DNA of 64,000 nucleotides from Agroathelia rolfsii (GCA_018343915.1 JABRWF010000002.1:372001-436000); one strand, 5' to 3'; positions 12,006-25,000 are shown, numbered from the stretch's first letter. Notes: generated by a model not told the origin, from the letters alone. A program made the numbers and translations.

Positions 12006-13177
12006 TCATTATTGATTGACTGGGCGCGTTCTTGGAGTAGTTTTAGGAATATTTGGACAAGAAAGAAATACGAACAAGTCAAATGTAGCAATAATGACAA
12101 TCACAGAAATATTCATTACGATTTACTTGTGTGTAGAGCCTGAGCGTTAGCTAGTAACGTAGTCCCATGTACATGTGAAGGTTTGCTGCTAATTACAAAG
12201 GAGATATGATACATGATATCAACTAATGTCCTTTGACGTGCAACTGGTCTTTATCGGACTGCCAGCATTTTCTATCTCTGTCATTTGCTTTTTCAATCAG
12301 CCCATATCATGAGTTTGGAGGAGTAAATGAATGCAGTTGGTTGTATACTACATGGGCCTCATTAACCATTACCATTATACCTGAATACCCCTGCTGCCAA
12401 GTCTTGTCGTTGCTTTGTGCTCGGTGCTTCTTGTCACCAATATCTATGTCTATCAGACTTGTGCTGCTGCTGTCATCTCTTGGCGCAAGCACGGCGCCTT
12501 TGACATGCCTGTGACGCGTGCACAGGCTGGTTGCATTCTAGTATATCACATCTATTAAGCTGACTATGAGGTAGACAGTGGTCGAACGCACGGCTCAGAA
12601 CTCCAACAAGGGGCTGTACAAGAGTATCAGCCCGAGCTGAATTGATGACTACAAGCGCTTTCAAGTTGTTGCCTACAGAAGTTTTGAGGAAGAGCTTGAA
12701 TTATACAATTGAGATGATGGATGGTATACCATAGTGTTGATACAATATACTTTTAAAGTCGTAGTTACTGGTGTATATATTGACCTAGGTCATGTAATTG
12801 ATATTCCCTGCCTCCTCTACTGATTAGCCTAATCCAACACTCAAGATTAGTGATTGAAGCGATACCGTAACATCGCTGCTGTAGTGGTGAAGGAATAAGC
12901 CAAACTCCAGGTCCGTTATTCCAGGGTTGTCGAGTCTGGTCGTTGAAACTCGATTAGTCGAGGACGGGCGACTAATCGACTCGACTATCGACTAGTCCGA
13001 GTCAACGACCTGCATATCACTGAGTAGTACGGTATCAAATGGAAACATGTAATATATATAGCAGTCCAGCGTTCGGCACACAATCATCCTTGCCTCGTTT
13101 ACCTTCACCAGTCGTCATCATCATCGCTGCAAGCAACCACAATAGGCAGCACAGGCTTAATCTACAACTCCCATCTC
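12006..13177. other. Intergenic region with a hairpin repeat
   Basis: About 1.2 kb between Cyp40 and the paladin-like gene. It contains the inverted repeat described at 12938-13010. A TATA-like run (AATATATATAG) lies near 13050, upstream of ATG 13178. No coding sequence was recognised. Confidence 0.5.
12938..13010. repeat. Imperfect hairpin built of CGACTA/TCGA units
   Basis: The outer arms GGTCGTTGA (12938-12946) and TCAACGACC (13002-13010) are perfect complements. The next part of the left arm, CGATTAGTCG (12951-12960), is complementary to CGACTAATCG at 12969-12978. Further ACTCGA, TCGACTA and CTAGTC units fill the loop. The whole is a 73-base inverted repeat that could fold as DNA or RNA. 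It lies 168 bp before the next start codon. It may be a short dispersed repeat or MITE-like element; no target-site duplication was identified. Confidence 0.55.
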
Positions 13178-16100
13178 ATGGCTGATCCTCCTGCTCCTCT
13201 GCGCCCCCAAGCTGGTCCACCCTATACACAGATTCGGGCTGTCTCCGTTCCTGCTGCTCCGAACGCCAGGCATGCTTATCCTGATGTCGCGGTCCCGTCC
13301 CCTCTCGTCGTTCCGGCTGGTGCGAATAAACACGCCAATAGCGACACTAATCTATCTTCAATGAAGAGGCTATCGTCCGCCGTTACTCCCTCTTTGGATC
13401 TCATGTCACATCTACAACGATCTGAAATGTCCCATGTGAAGACACGATCCGGCAGCGTCTTATCTCGGGGTTTCATCTTGAAGACGGACTATTATCCATC
13501 TGGTACGTAACAATATCCGAGCATCACAATAGTGATTGAATGGATCCTCACGCACAGGTCGTGCTCTTGATCTCGACCTCAACGTCCATGGTGCACCCAA
13601 CTTTCGTGCTCCTCGACAAGGAGGTCTCAATGTTTTTGCCGCTGCACAACCGCGCTCTCAGGGACTGCGTGCAATTCTCTCTGTCTTATGTTGTAGACCT
13701 GACACACCCAATTCATCTCATGTCATCTGGTTCTCGACGCGCGAAGAGCCAATAGGTATGCTCTCCTTGCCTTTTTGATCAACCAAATACTCATGTTTTT
13801 ATGCTCTGTATGTGAATAATATATTCTTAATGCTCCTACCCTAGTATACATCTCTGGCCGTAGCTTTGTCCTTCGCGATTCATCACAGCCTAGGAAGACA
13901 TTGCCTCTCTCAGACCGTGCCGAGAATTTGGAAGCTATTGAACTTCGCTTGAAAAACGATATTATGCTAGAGTCTCAGAGGTTCGACTTTTGTCATTAGA
14001 GTACATGGATCATGATTGATGAAGTGGATCTAGATTTGGCGGTCTCGTGTTGACGCACAATGAAGTTGGTGCGTGTCTTCTGCACAATGGCACGAGTAAT
14101 ACTCTAATATCAAGCCTAAAGCTTCTGATTCTGGTGATGGTGCTATCCTTCCTACGTGGACTTCCGTCGATAAAAACAACGTGAGAACACCACGGGAGCT
14201 GTTCGAAGGAATGCGCAAAGACGGATGGAACGTTGATGTGAGTGACCCTTCGATTTAACATCCGTGTGGGTTTCGCCAATTGACGTGATTTAGTACTATC
14301 GGTTTGTCATCTTGTATACGGCTCACGTTGCGATATTCTTACGGCTATTCTAGTATACCGATATCTCCTGACCATCCCATAGAGGTGAGTTTCTACGAGA
14401 TGATAGATATAAACTACATTTAAGCATGTTTTGACCAGGACAATTACCTTGATGCGTACCTACAAATCATCAAAGAGACAGATCCTGCCAAGACGGCCTT
14501 GGTTTTCAATTGCGGTATGGGCGCCGTTCGCTCGACCTTCGCCATGATAGCCGCGTCCCTCGTGCGCAGGCGACAAATCATCAGCAAGGGGCTTCCAGAT
14601 CCGTATGCACCTAAGCCTGTGGTTAATACGAACAGTGGGACACCCATTATTTCGCGTAGCAGTACAGTTCGTGGTTGCTTTTTGATGTCGTTCTGTATGC
14701 TTACCTAGCGCTTATTCTTTAGCCTCCTCTTGCACAGGCATGAATGCTATCTCGCATTATGCCTTATATATGTTGCTAAAATAGTGTTCAGCCCTCCGAA
14801 AGTCGTATCCTACAGACGATGTCCCAGGCAAATGCACAACAAGAACTCAGCAGGTCTCTTCTCCGAATGACATACCTCCTGCAGCAGCGTAAGTAAAAAA
14901 AATTCATCACATCAGATTTTACTCTGAATCGAAAATCTCCCCATTGTATAGATTTCGCTAAAGGAAATTCTCAATCCGCCTTGGAACTCTTAATGTCGGA
15001 ACCTGTTTTGTTGGACAACCTACGAAAGGCCCATTCGGGTAGCTACGGTATCATTCTCAGTCTACTCGGCTGTCTTGACCACGGAGCCCAGACAAAAAAA
15101 TTAGTGGATAAAGTTATTGATTCCTGTGTGTTACTCAAGTGCCTCCCAATATGTTTGACTAGTGGATTGATCAGAATTATAGGTGACCAGGTGACCAACC
15201 TCCGCGAGGATATCCTTGTGCACAGATTGAAGTACTCCCTGACGAGTCTGGAGGCAACGAAGCGAGAGGATCTGTTGGCCAAGGCAGGGAGGGCTCTGGA
15301 GAAATAGTACGTTTTACATCGATATCGGCAGAATTATTTCGCAACCCAATTATTCATTTTTTGGATTCTTATTCTTTAGCTTCTTCATCATTGCATTCGC
15401 TAGCTACGTTGAGGACAGCCAGGACAATTTCAAGCAGTCGTTTGCTGATTGGCTCAAGGTATGTGGATGATACCTCTTTCAATCGAGGAATTTTAATGAA
15501 GTCCCTTTCCTTCCTAATACGCTAGACACGGACAGAGATTTGGAAGTATGTCCAGTCAAACGCTCAAAACATCTTCAGAGTACTAATGGGTGTTTTTACA
15601 CAGTCAAATTTTGTTCTTGAGGAAACGTCACGGCTCGAAGTTAAACGTATTTACTCCCATTCATGACCTGTCCGCACTTTCCCGTGGTGGATTTGGTGGT
15701 CGCGAGATGGTGGCCGGACAGAAAAATGATGTGGCTGTTGCGGGTGGGCAGATACTTGGGGATGAATATTCTGATCATATTGTCAAGGTTAGTTTTTCCT
15801 GAAGCGGAGCCTTCAAACGTCGTATAATTATATTCCCTCTCGGTCTTTCTAGAATCGCAGCGGCATCATTCTTCGTGAGAGGTAGGGTCTCTATTTTGGC
15901 GCGATCACGAAATATTAATTCCCTGATTAACTTTATTCGACTCAAATTAGTATGCTCCTCAAATCCGACCAATGGCTTTCGGAGTCTCACCATGTTGAGG
16001 ACGGCGTGCGGGGTGCGATCAATTTCCGCAACATTCCATATACCAACATCTATGCGCTCGGTCAGCCCACGGTAGATGCTATACACGAAGTGATGAGACG

Positions 16101-19100
16101 TGTGAAGGAGAACCACCCCGAGGCCGAGCGCGTCATTTGGATGACATTGCGGGAGGAGCCTCTTGTGTACGTCAATGGCGCACCATACTGTCTTCGGCGA
16201 GAGAGGTTCTCCCTGAGGAATATTAAGGATTATGGTGGCATCTCTGCTTCGCGTCTTGAGGTTCTAGAGGAGCGGTTGAGGGACGATGTCTTGTCTGAAC
16301 TTAATTCGCTAGGTGGAAGGTACAGAAATGATATCTAGAGATCGTCTCTTATGTTACTAACAACACCATCGTCACAGCCTTCTTTTGCATACAGAAACTC
16401 ATGACGGCTCCGTGATCCCAGTTTGGGAAGAAGTTCATAGCGATAATGTCGCTGTCCTCAAAGAGGTAATGGAAAATAGACGTTATTCCGAGAGCGGGGT
16501 CGAGCTCTCGTACATCCGCTTGCCTATGACAGCGGAGAGCCCTCCGGACTACACTGATTTGAGCGACCTAATCGATGTGGTCATCCGCACGAACTCACCC
16601 AACACGCCGATCGTAGTCAATTGCCAGCTTGGACGTGGGCGGTCTACTTTGGCTTCGGTGCTCCTTTTGCTGATCCAGAAGTGGCTGAAGAGTAGTCGTG
16701 TGAGGTCGTCCTCGAGGACGAGAGCGTCTGGAATGGCCCCGACGGATTCGCAGTCGAATAGCGCTGGCCATGCCTCGCAGACTCAGACAAGGCCGATGAC
16801 ATATCAAGTAATTAACAGTGAGTCTTAGGCTTACAAGAGACGCGATTTTAAGACACTAATCATGATTTTGAAGACTTGTTACGAGTGATGAAGCAAGGGA
16901 ATAAAGTGAAGAGTATCGTAGATGAGACTATCGATCAATGCTCCCAAATCTACAACCTCAGAGATTCCATTGAAGAGGCCCGCGTCAAGGCTGAAAAGAC
17001 TACTGATGAGCACCAAAAGAGGGTGTACACCGCGAAAGGTATGAATGTGCGATTTGGCTGCTTTTAACAATGTCCTGACATAGGTTTGCAGGTTTGCAGA
17101 ACCTCCGTCGGTACTTCGAATTAATCGTCTTCCAAAGTTATCTGCAAAGCACAGAGCCTGATACGGTCCGCTCGTTTGAGTCTTTCGAGTTGTTCGTTAA
17201 GAAGCGCCCTGTCTTCAAGACGTTTGAAAAGGAGATGTTCAACGATGGCCTCCGTGCGCTACAGCCCTTGGCCAAATTTGAGCCCGCGGATGGTGGTGCC
17301 AGCCCTGATGAAGTCAAGAACGTCGTTACAGGTCGAACAGGCATCGTTCTTTCTGCCTCCACGATCCTGAAGAGTGATTTTTTCTCAAATTTGCAGAAGA
17401 TGTCGTTACCAGAGTGAGTGCCTCAGTCATGCAATGAGGGTGGCACACTGGACTGAAAACAATGCAAAAGACGCATTGAAGGGTGTCCCAATTTCAGACG
17501 TGTACCTCTTACCTTGTCTTTATCTGCCTCTGGGCCGTCTACTCCGTCTGCAGGCGTGCAAGAGATTGATGGCTTGCCTACGATCGATGGTAAGATGGTG
17601 GGCGGCAGGTGTGTTAGGCAAATATCTTATTCTATCGTTGCAACGTGACTGAATATCTACTAGTGGAATGCCTACTGTTTCAGGGTGAGTGTATTTACAA
17701 CGAGTGGAGATAAGCGCTTCCCACTGAAGAGAAAATAGTTTGAGGAAAGCTTTGCAGCGCGTCGACGCAGGCCCTGGTGGAAAGAATTTTGTATTTTGGA
17801 CTTCACTTCGAGAAGTAAGAACCATCCCACACTGTTTACGACCACTTTTAACCGGTTGCTTTTTCGCTGTAGGAACCTGTTATCTATGTCGCCGGCCGCC
17901 CTCATGTCTTGCGCCTGGTTGACAAACCCCTCGAGAACGTAGAGTGAGTATATCAAGTCTAGAACTGCGACACATGCGCATTTATCTCACTATCGTCATA
18001 GGGCAACGGGGGTTACGACAGCCGTCGTCGAGGGTATGGAAAAGAGCTTTAAGCAAGATGTCATTCGCGAAGTTCGCGATGGTGGTGGACGTATCTTACT
18101 TCATGATGAAGTCGAGGAGCGCCCAGGCGTGTTCTCCATTATTCCACAATGGGAAACTGTTTCAGAAGAGGATATTATGACGCCACGCGATGTGTATAAT
18201 CTCATGATTAAGGAGGGGTATAGGGTTCGTTGTTACTTCTACTTTCGAGTTAAATATGATGCATTTCTGACAAATTGCGTATCCAGATTGACTATGATCG
18301 TGTGGCCATCGTAAGTTGGAACTTCGAGTAACTTTTGTTTCAACCATTCTGAGGGATGTTTGTTTATTGCAGACCGACGAGCAAGCACCCTTACCCGGGG
18401 CCCTAGCCCAACTCCTTGCCCGCGTACGCCAAGGCTTTGAAGAGGCAGGAGACTTCTTCTTCAACTGTCAGATGGGCCGAGGACGGACGACGACAGGCAT
18501 GATTAGCGCTTGTCTCATCTCCACCATCATGAATTGGAGAGGGCAAGAGAACGAGAATGTGTTTGCACAAGATGAGGAATCGACGATGAACTTTGATTCA
18601 ATGGATGGACCATCGGAGGAGGAAGTGTATTTACAAGGTATGCGAATATTATATTCAAATGACCCAATAGTCGTGAATGTTGACTATCCTCGCAGGCGAA
18701 TACAAGATGATCCTGCAGCTTGTCGGCGTCTTGTCTCATGGCAAAGTTGCTAAACGGTTGACGGATCATGCTATCGATCGCATGCAAGGCGTTCAAAACA
18801 TTCGCAAGGCTATTTATGAGTAAGCAGACACTAGACCCAAAAAAGCCAGATATAATTAAGTGGATCTATTCCCTAGCTACAAACTCAAGGTGGACGCATC
18901 TGACAAGAACAGCGCCAAGTATCATAAACTCTTCAGCATTGGCGTGAACTATCTGTACGTGTTTTGCAAAATACCTTCCCTACTTGAGTACGCTCTAAAT
19001 TCACAATATTAACCACGATGTTTGAAATAGTTACCGCTACGGAACCCTGATCGTATTTGCAAACTACCTAATCGAAATGCGAGAAAGCAAGCAGGAAAGC

Positions 19101-19341
19101 ACCTCCTTCCCACTCTGGCTCAAGGAGCACAGAGAAATTACGAGGTTGATGAGTAACAGGTCTATGGACTGAGTGTTTTTTGTACTAGTACAGCGATCTT
19201 TGAAGCCGACAGGTAATCTTGGACATTAACTACGACATTGCATACCATGTTGACGACTTTTGCCTTCTTTGCTTACTCTCACACATGGAGTTGCAAAAAC
19301 GCTATGATTCACTGATCGATGCGGTCACAATCATGCCATAG
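13178..19341 (+). CDS. Paladin-like protein with three tandem PTP/phytase-like phosphatase domains
   Basis: A long, intron-rich gene starting at ATG 13178 (MADPPAPLRPQAG) and ending at TAG 19339-19341 (DSLIDAVTIMP). Three repeats of a cysteine phosphatase fold each carry a Cys-x5-Arg loop: NCGMGAVRST (Cys codon 14511), NCQLGRGRST (Cys 16622) and NCQMGRGRTT (Cys 18466). Each repeat also has a preceding WxTxREEP-like strand: VIWFSTREEPIVYI, VIWMTLREEPLVYVNG and FVFWTSLREEPVIYV. There is an upstream pTPTxxG-like segment such as VHGAPNFRAPRQGG or VRGAINFRNIPYTN. This organisation matches paladin and the fungal inositol hexakisphosphate (PTP-like phytase) family. Mouse paladin has reported phosphoinositide phosphatase activity. 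Expected location is cytosolic; no signal peptide or membrane segment is visible. More than a dozen introns of about 50-70 bp are present. Individual small exons between 13800 and 14500 and between 17400 and 18050 are less certain. Confidence 0.85.
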
Positions 19342-19409
19342 GAGTATGTTACACGCAATACGATAGTTCATAGTAATGCTATTATAATAGTTCTACAAAA
19401 CTCATTCAT

Positions 19410-21783
19410 TCAAGCAAACGAGGGAAACTCAGCACTCAAATCCCCTTCCTTGCGCTTCATAACCCAGCTGGCGAGTGCCCTCGCCATGCGCCCAACAATT
19501 CCACCATTATCTTCCTCTTTTTCCCCTGACCTCTGAGTTCTAGCAGCCATGAGCTGCTTCTCCATCATTTGCTGCCGCTTGGCTTCCTTTGCACGCTGAC
19601 CTTTGAACCAGGCTGCTTCGACAGCAAGAGACCAACGACCTTGCTCGTAATCCCACCTGGTGAGCTCAACACCGACTCCCGCATCGGCGAGAAGAAGCCG
19701 TAGACCGTGCTCTTCGATGAAAAGAGGTCGGGAGACTTGAATTCAGCGTAAGCTTAAATTAGGAGTGAACGAATCAATGAAAGCACAAAGGAAACACAGA
19801 CCATAGACAAACGGCGTTTGGCTATCGACGCACTCGGCGCATGTTCCGTATCCCTAAAAGCAAAAAAATAAAAATAAAATCATTTTTAAACCATGTTAGC
19901 CATGCTACCAATGGAGACGTATTTCACGCGCACCAGCTTCCCGAGTAAAACATCTGCCACGGCAGTCAAGTCTGGCATATACACATCTCGGGGAGCAATG
20001 AAAAACCCTTCTGGCAAGCCAAGACACTCGCCGGTCTCGGATACCTCCTCCCATTGCTCCTTCGATGCGCCACATACGATAGCAATCCAGCCCGCGGGGA
20101 GCATCGTCGGCTGCGCAAAATCTTGGTCCTCAGTAGAGTCAACAAAGTCTCCCATGAAGAGCTCGGATTGCTGCGAAAAGATGGACAAACCGCGGATGAA
20201 AGGTTTCGATCCGTCGTTGTAAATCGGCAGTGGTGGTGTTGGCGGTACTACTTTGGTGATGGATGGAAACGCAGGTGAGCCAGGCACAGTGAGCGACTTA
20301 GGAGACATGGTTGAATGGGGTGTGAGAGGGCTGCTGAGGCCTCTCTCCCTCTTGATGGCAGGGGGAGCACCAGGAACCCAGATATGAGAATCGGTAGCCA
20401 TTCTGGGAGATAATCTTGTCGGAGGTTCTTGTGGAACATCAAGTCCAGAGTCAAACAAGACAGGAGGCACAGAGATAGCAGAAGCAAGGTATTCGCGGCT
20501 ATTTGAACGAATCGAGCATTTTTGAAAGGTATTCTGAAGGGTTTCGTGTTTCTGCGGTGTATGGCCTCCAGATGGCGTCACAGGTTTCTTGAAAACCTGT
20601 CCACCAAAAGAGACGACTAGGATTCTAGTTTTCGTAGGATCATGAAACTCGAAAGGGACACCAATAGATGACAACAATTCGCTGCGGCCTCCAGAAGTGT
20701 AAACTTTGATGTTGGTAGGACGGACGAGAAGAGGAGCCCTAACTACAGAACGTTTACGTCGAGCATCATTGGATTCAGTAGCGTAAGGGATGGATTCAGG
20801 CACAGTCCATTCTTGCGGAGACTTTTTGAGGTAAGATATGATAGCAGAGGTAAACCTATTCTTCGAAGTGCGGACCCATTGAGTAGCAGGCAAAGATGGA
20901 AAATCCGAGAAAGAAGGTATAGGTATGAAGCCAGGCAGTAACAACAAAAGATCAGCACAGCGATAGCCTTGAACAATCTCGTCGACTAGAGGTGCAAGCA
21001 GTACCTGAGAGACAGGAACATCTGAGATAAGAGCATTAAGAGCTTGGTATGCTTGATAGTTGCTACCATTAGACCTAGTGGAGTCGAGCAATGAAGTAGA
21101 AAGAAAGCTATAAACAGAGTCAAAAGTAAAGTTGGTAACCAAGACGCAGGGAACTTGTAGGACATGGGCGGCGAGACTAGCGGAAATGATTAAGAACATT
21201 TGGTTGAGATGTCAATATGTCTTATGGTGCATACATACCACCCAAGAAATGCAGAATCGCTTAAGACGCAATCGACGCTCTGAGAACGCAACCATTTGAC
21301 TTCTTGTGTCAACTTTGCGTCCTTTTCGGCGAGGAAGGATTTCAAGACCTGAATACTGGATTGGCGATTTACACAGTACCTGTGAGCAGTCCGTTAGAGT
21401 GGGGGTCTTCTCATCAAATTTCAATTCATGAGCTCACGCGAGCGGTTGGGCGATCACCGGATCGATTTCAGCAGCGCGATATTTAGCACCAAGGTCGAGG
21501 CAGTGCTGAAATATATGTTCTGGAGCAGAAGAAACAATATGCACAATAGGCTGAGGATTAACGCTGCATAGATATATGTTAGAGCAGCTTAAGGTATGAT
21601 ATTTGCGGTGCACAAACCGAGACGATACGCACTATTGAAGGAGATGTGACGTAAACGCCGATACGCGCGTTCCATGACCATAGCCTGTGAGATATTGGTG
21701 AATAAGTAGCTACGCAGAGTGAGATGAAGGTCGTTACCATGGCCTGAGCAGTAATAAGCAAGTACGAGACGTTGGGATGACAT
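19410..21783 (-). CDS. Glycosyltransferase (GT-B fold) resembling the N-terminal domain of L-arabinokinase
   Basis: ATG at 21783 gives MSSQRLVLAYYCSGHG, joined to YGHGTRVSAFTSHLL. This is the nucleotide-sugar transferase opening GHGYGHxTR seen in plant ARA1-type proteins. Later conserved parts are LVTNFTFDSVYSF, LLLPGFIPIP, the strand ILVVSFGGQ, AGWIAIVCGAS, then DVLLGKL joined to GYGTCAECVDSQTPFVYVSR and PLFIEEHG. These correspond to the acceptor/donor core and the GKxGYGT loop of this family. About 140 Pro/Ser-rich residues are inserted between FGGQ and AGWIA. The product is about 670 aa and has no GHMP kinase domain, unlike plant arabinokinase. Stop TGA is at 19412-19410. The substrate is unknown. 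The C-terminal ~60 aa are basic and probably helical. Confidence 0.75.
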
Positions 21784-22052
21784 GATGGTCGGAGGGAGAC
21801 TAGTGAAGGAAACTCGGGTGGAGAGGCGGCTTGTCGAAGCCACGTGCTTTCACGTGACTTTCACGTGCCCCGAATTAATCGCATTGCCGGAAGTAAATTC
21901 CGTATCGACACACGTGTGTGGAAGTGAAAACGACAAAACACCAATAAAAGGAATGCAAGCATACTTGTTACCCAATTCAAGCTAAGCGGCGTTTCATATA
22001 TCGATCCTCTGCTCCTGCGTCCAACCACCCATCTTACTTCTCGTCTTCCGCC
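21784..22052. promoter_or_regulatory. Shared divergent promoter, glycosyltransferase / VTC4
   Basis: Only 269 bases separate the two start codons, so both genes must take their core promoters from here. The region contains the CACGTG array listed separately and a short CT-rich leader before the VTC4 ATG. Confidence 0.7.
21841..21916. promoter_or_regulatory. Array of four CACGTG palindromes (bHLH E-boxes)
   Basis: CACGTG occurs at 21841-21846, 21851-21856, 21862-21867 and 21911-21916. The last copy sits in the longer palindrome ACACACGTGTGT. The first three are spaced 10 and 11 bp apart, one helical turn each. The array lies 137-212 bp upstream of VTC4 and 58-133 bp upstream of the glycosyltransferase. 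In Saccharomyces, Pho4 activates VTC genes through CACGTG sites. A phosphate-responsive role here is inferred from that precedent and from the motif density; other bHLH factors such as Cbf1 bind the same core. Confidence 0.7.
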
Positions 22053-25000
22053 ATGAAATTTGGTCGCAAGATTAATGTAGGCTTTGGGTGGATTCCCACA
22101 ACCTATCCAGCCTACTCACATACCTAATCACTTTTACAGAAAGATCTCTATGACGAGTGGCGACCATACTACATAGACTACACCTTCCTCAAGCGGGAGC
22201 TCAAGGTACAGGCACCTGCCAGCTCTTTCGGCTTTATAAGAGTCTCATATAATAAATTTCAGGCTCGCACTACATCGCACAATTGGGGTGATGAAGATGA
22301 GCACCAGTTTACGCTTCTACTAGAGCAACAACTCGACAAAGTGCACGACTTCCAGACAACCAAGGTTAGCAATATTTTTAATCTATTTGCTTTCCCTTCA
22401 TCAACTCCTACTCAATACTCTCTACTAGACCGCGGAACTTTCACGTCGCATTCGTGATGCCGAAAAGACGGTCAAGAAGCTTGTTGCAGAAGAGTCGTCC
22501 CAGCATGGCGAGTACACCAGTGAACACAACGAAGCCGAATCCCAACAACAGGATAGTTACGACCATGATAGAGATTCCGACTTTGGAGATTCCGAAGATG
22601 AGGAAGCGGAGTCTCTCAGCTCCCTCGACGGGAAGTTTATTGCTCTAGAAGAGCAGGTTGCCGTGCTCGTTGCGGATGTCCACGACCTAGCACTGTACAG
22701 TAAACTCAACATTACTGGTTTCATGAAAATCCTCAAAAAACATGACGTATGCCTGATTTTCTTTCTTCCATGTCTCAGTCTACCTTCATACCCGCATTCT
22801 ATCATTACTACACCCAGTACTTCCGGAACTGACGTCATAACCCTCATTACGGTAGAAACAAACAGGCCGCCATCTGAAGCCGATATTCACTAAAGACTAC
22901 CTGGAAAAACGCCCATTCTACAGATACAACTGGGATGCACTTATTGTCAAACTTTCTCGACTTTATGACCTAGTACGCACTCGAGGTCATCCTGTTCAAG
23001 GCGACTCCAGTGCAGGTGGAAACCAGAGTGCATTCGTGCGGCAGACAACCAAGTATTGGGTACACCCCGATAATCTTGTGCCCTTGAAACTCGCCATCAT
23101 GAAACATCTGCCTGTCCTTGGTATAGCATCTTTATCTTTTTGTCAAACAGAAATGTCTCCTAACCATAATTTTTTTTCAGTTTTTAACCCTAATAAAGAG
23201 TTTGAGCCCGAGGACGCAGGTTCGGTCATTTCTTTGTAAGTAACGCATTAACAATTGCTAATACATGAAAATATGTAGCCATCACATCTATTTATTTTGA
23301 TAACGAAGATTTGGAACTATACCTCGGTCGTCTCGAAAAAACGGAAGGCGCTGAGGCTATTCGTCTCCGTTGGTACGGTGATGTCACCAATAATACAGTC
23401 AGTAATCTGCCATACATCCCTCCTACTATCGTCCTCCTGAGATGATATTTTACCATTCTCAAGATCTTTGTTGAGCGGAAGACACACCGTGAAGATTGGA
23501 CGGGTGAAAAGTCTGTCAAAGCCCGTTTTCCGATCAAAGAACATCTCGTCAATGCTTTTTTGCATGGCGAGTACACTGTCGATGAAGAGTTCCAGGCACT
23601 GGTTACCAAGGGCAAGAAGACACAAGAAGAAGTTAACTCAATGATCCAACTAGCGAATGAAGTTCAGTATGCTGTCTTGACGAGGAAGCTTCAACCAGGT
23701 GAGTTGCATACATACTTGTATTGTTTATTTCTCCTTAATGACTGTATTCGTGGTCTCTAAAGTCATGCGCACGTTCTATAATCGTACCGCTTTCCAGCTT
23801 CCCGGTGATGCGCGCGTGCGTATCTCACTCGATACCGAGCTAACTATGGTCCGTGAGGATGACTGGGATGGCCGCAAGCGCTGTGCAGGCAACTGGCGCC
23901 GCACAGATATCGGTATTGATCATCCTTTCAATCAGCTGCCCCCTGAAGACCGTGAACTATTCAAGTACGATCTTGTTTATTTTAAAAAGAGGACGGTGTT
24001 AGGTCCTGACGCGTATCCTTTTGATTATGTAGGTATGGCGTACTGGAGGTGAAATTGCAGACACAGTATGGTCAAGAACCGCCCAAATGGGTGACGGATC
24101 TCGTACAGTCTCATTTGGTTGAAGCAGTGCCCAAGTTCAGGTAGGAAGAAGGGGACCAAGAAATTGGGACAGTACTGATTTTCTTTTGATTAAAAACCAT
24201 TTCTCTTATAGCAAATTCATTCATGGATGTGCAACATTACTTCCTCATCGTGTGGATCTTGTCCCGTTCTGGCTTCCCCAAAGTACGCTCTTTTTTGTTT
24301 TCATTTTCAAAGTATCTTATAAGCGACTTTACACACCAGTGGACGTTGATATCCTGAAACCCAACACGGGCTACGTCACCGTTGAGCGTCCTACGCACAC
24401 TGGCGCGTCCTCTTCGCGCGATACGTCCGACCGGGCCGCCAACTCCTCTTCGGGCCAGCGTACACCCGAGTCGCCCACAACGGCCATATATGCCGAGCCG
24501 CTTTCTGAAGGCGAGGAAGACGAGCCGCGAGATGTGGCGCCCGCGCGTGATGAGCATAAACGAACGGGTCTGCCCGCGGACGAGGTTGCTGCTGCGATCG
24601 CGTTCCGCGAGCGGGCGCTCAAGGAAAGGGAAGAACAAGGTGGTGCCGTGGCCGATGATGATGATGATCAGGACGATGAGGCTGGTGACGATTTGGCGAA
24701 TGTGCGCAAGCCGTACTTGCAGCAACGAAGACTATCGTCCATATCGAATGTGAGCAAAGGGCGTCGGCCGATGCTGGCGATAGACCCGATGGCACCGAGC
24801 TCAACATTCGATAAGACGCTGTTGGATCGTCTGGCGGAGGACAGGTCAAACAGGCCTCGAAGGAGTGGCGAAGATGAGGATGAAGATCTGGAGGAGGGAG
24901 ATGGGGACGAAGAGACAGGCCTGCTGGAGCCCCGCAGCTCGTCGTATGATGTAGATGACCGGCGTCTGATCAGGGATTTCCGTGCACCGGACGGTAAGCG

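Noticed and set aside
21844..21900. In-frame upstream extension of the glycosyltransferase start beyond 21783
   Set aside because: The extension lacks an ATG and would overlap the CACGTG array. The ATG at 21783 gives the expected family N-terminus.
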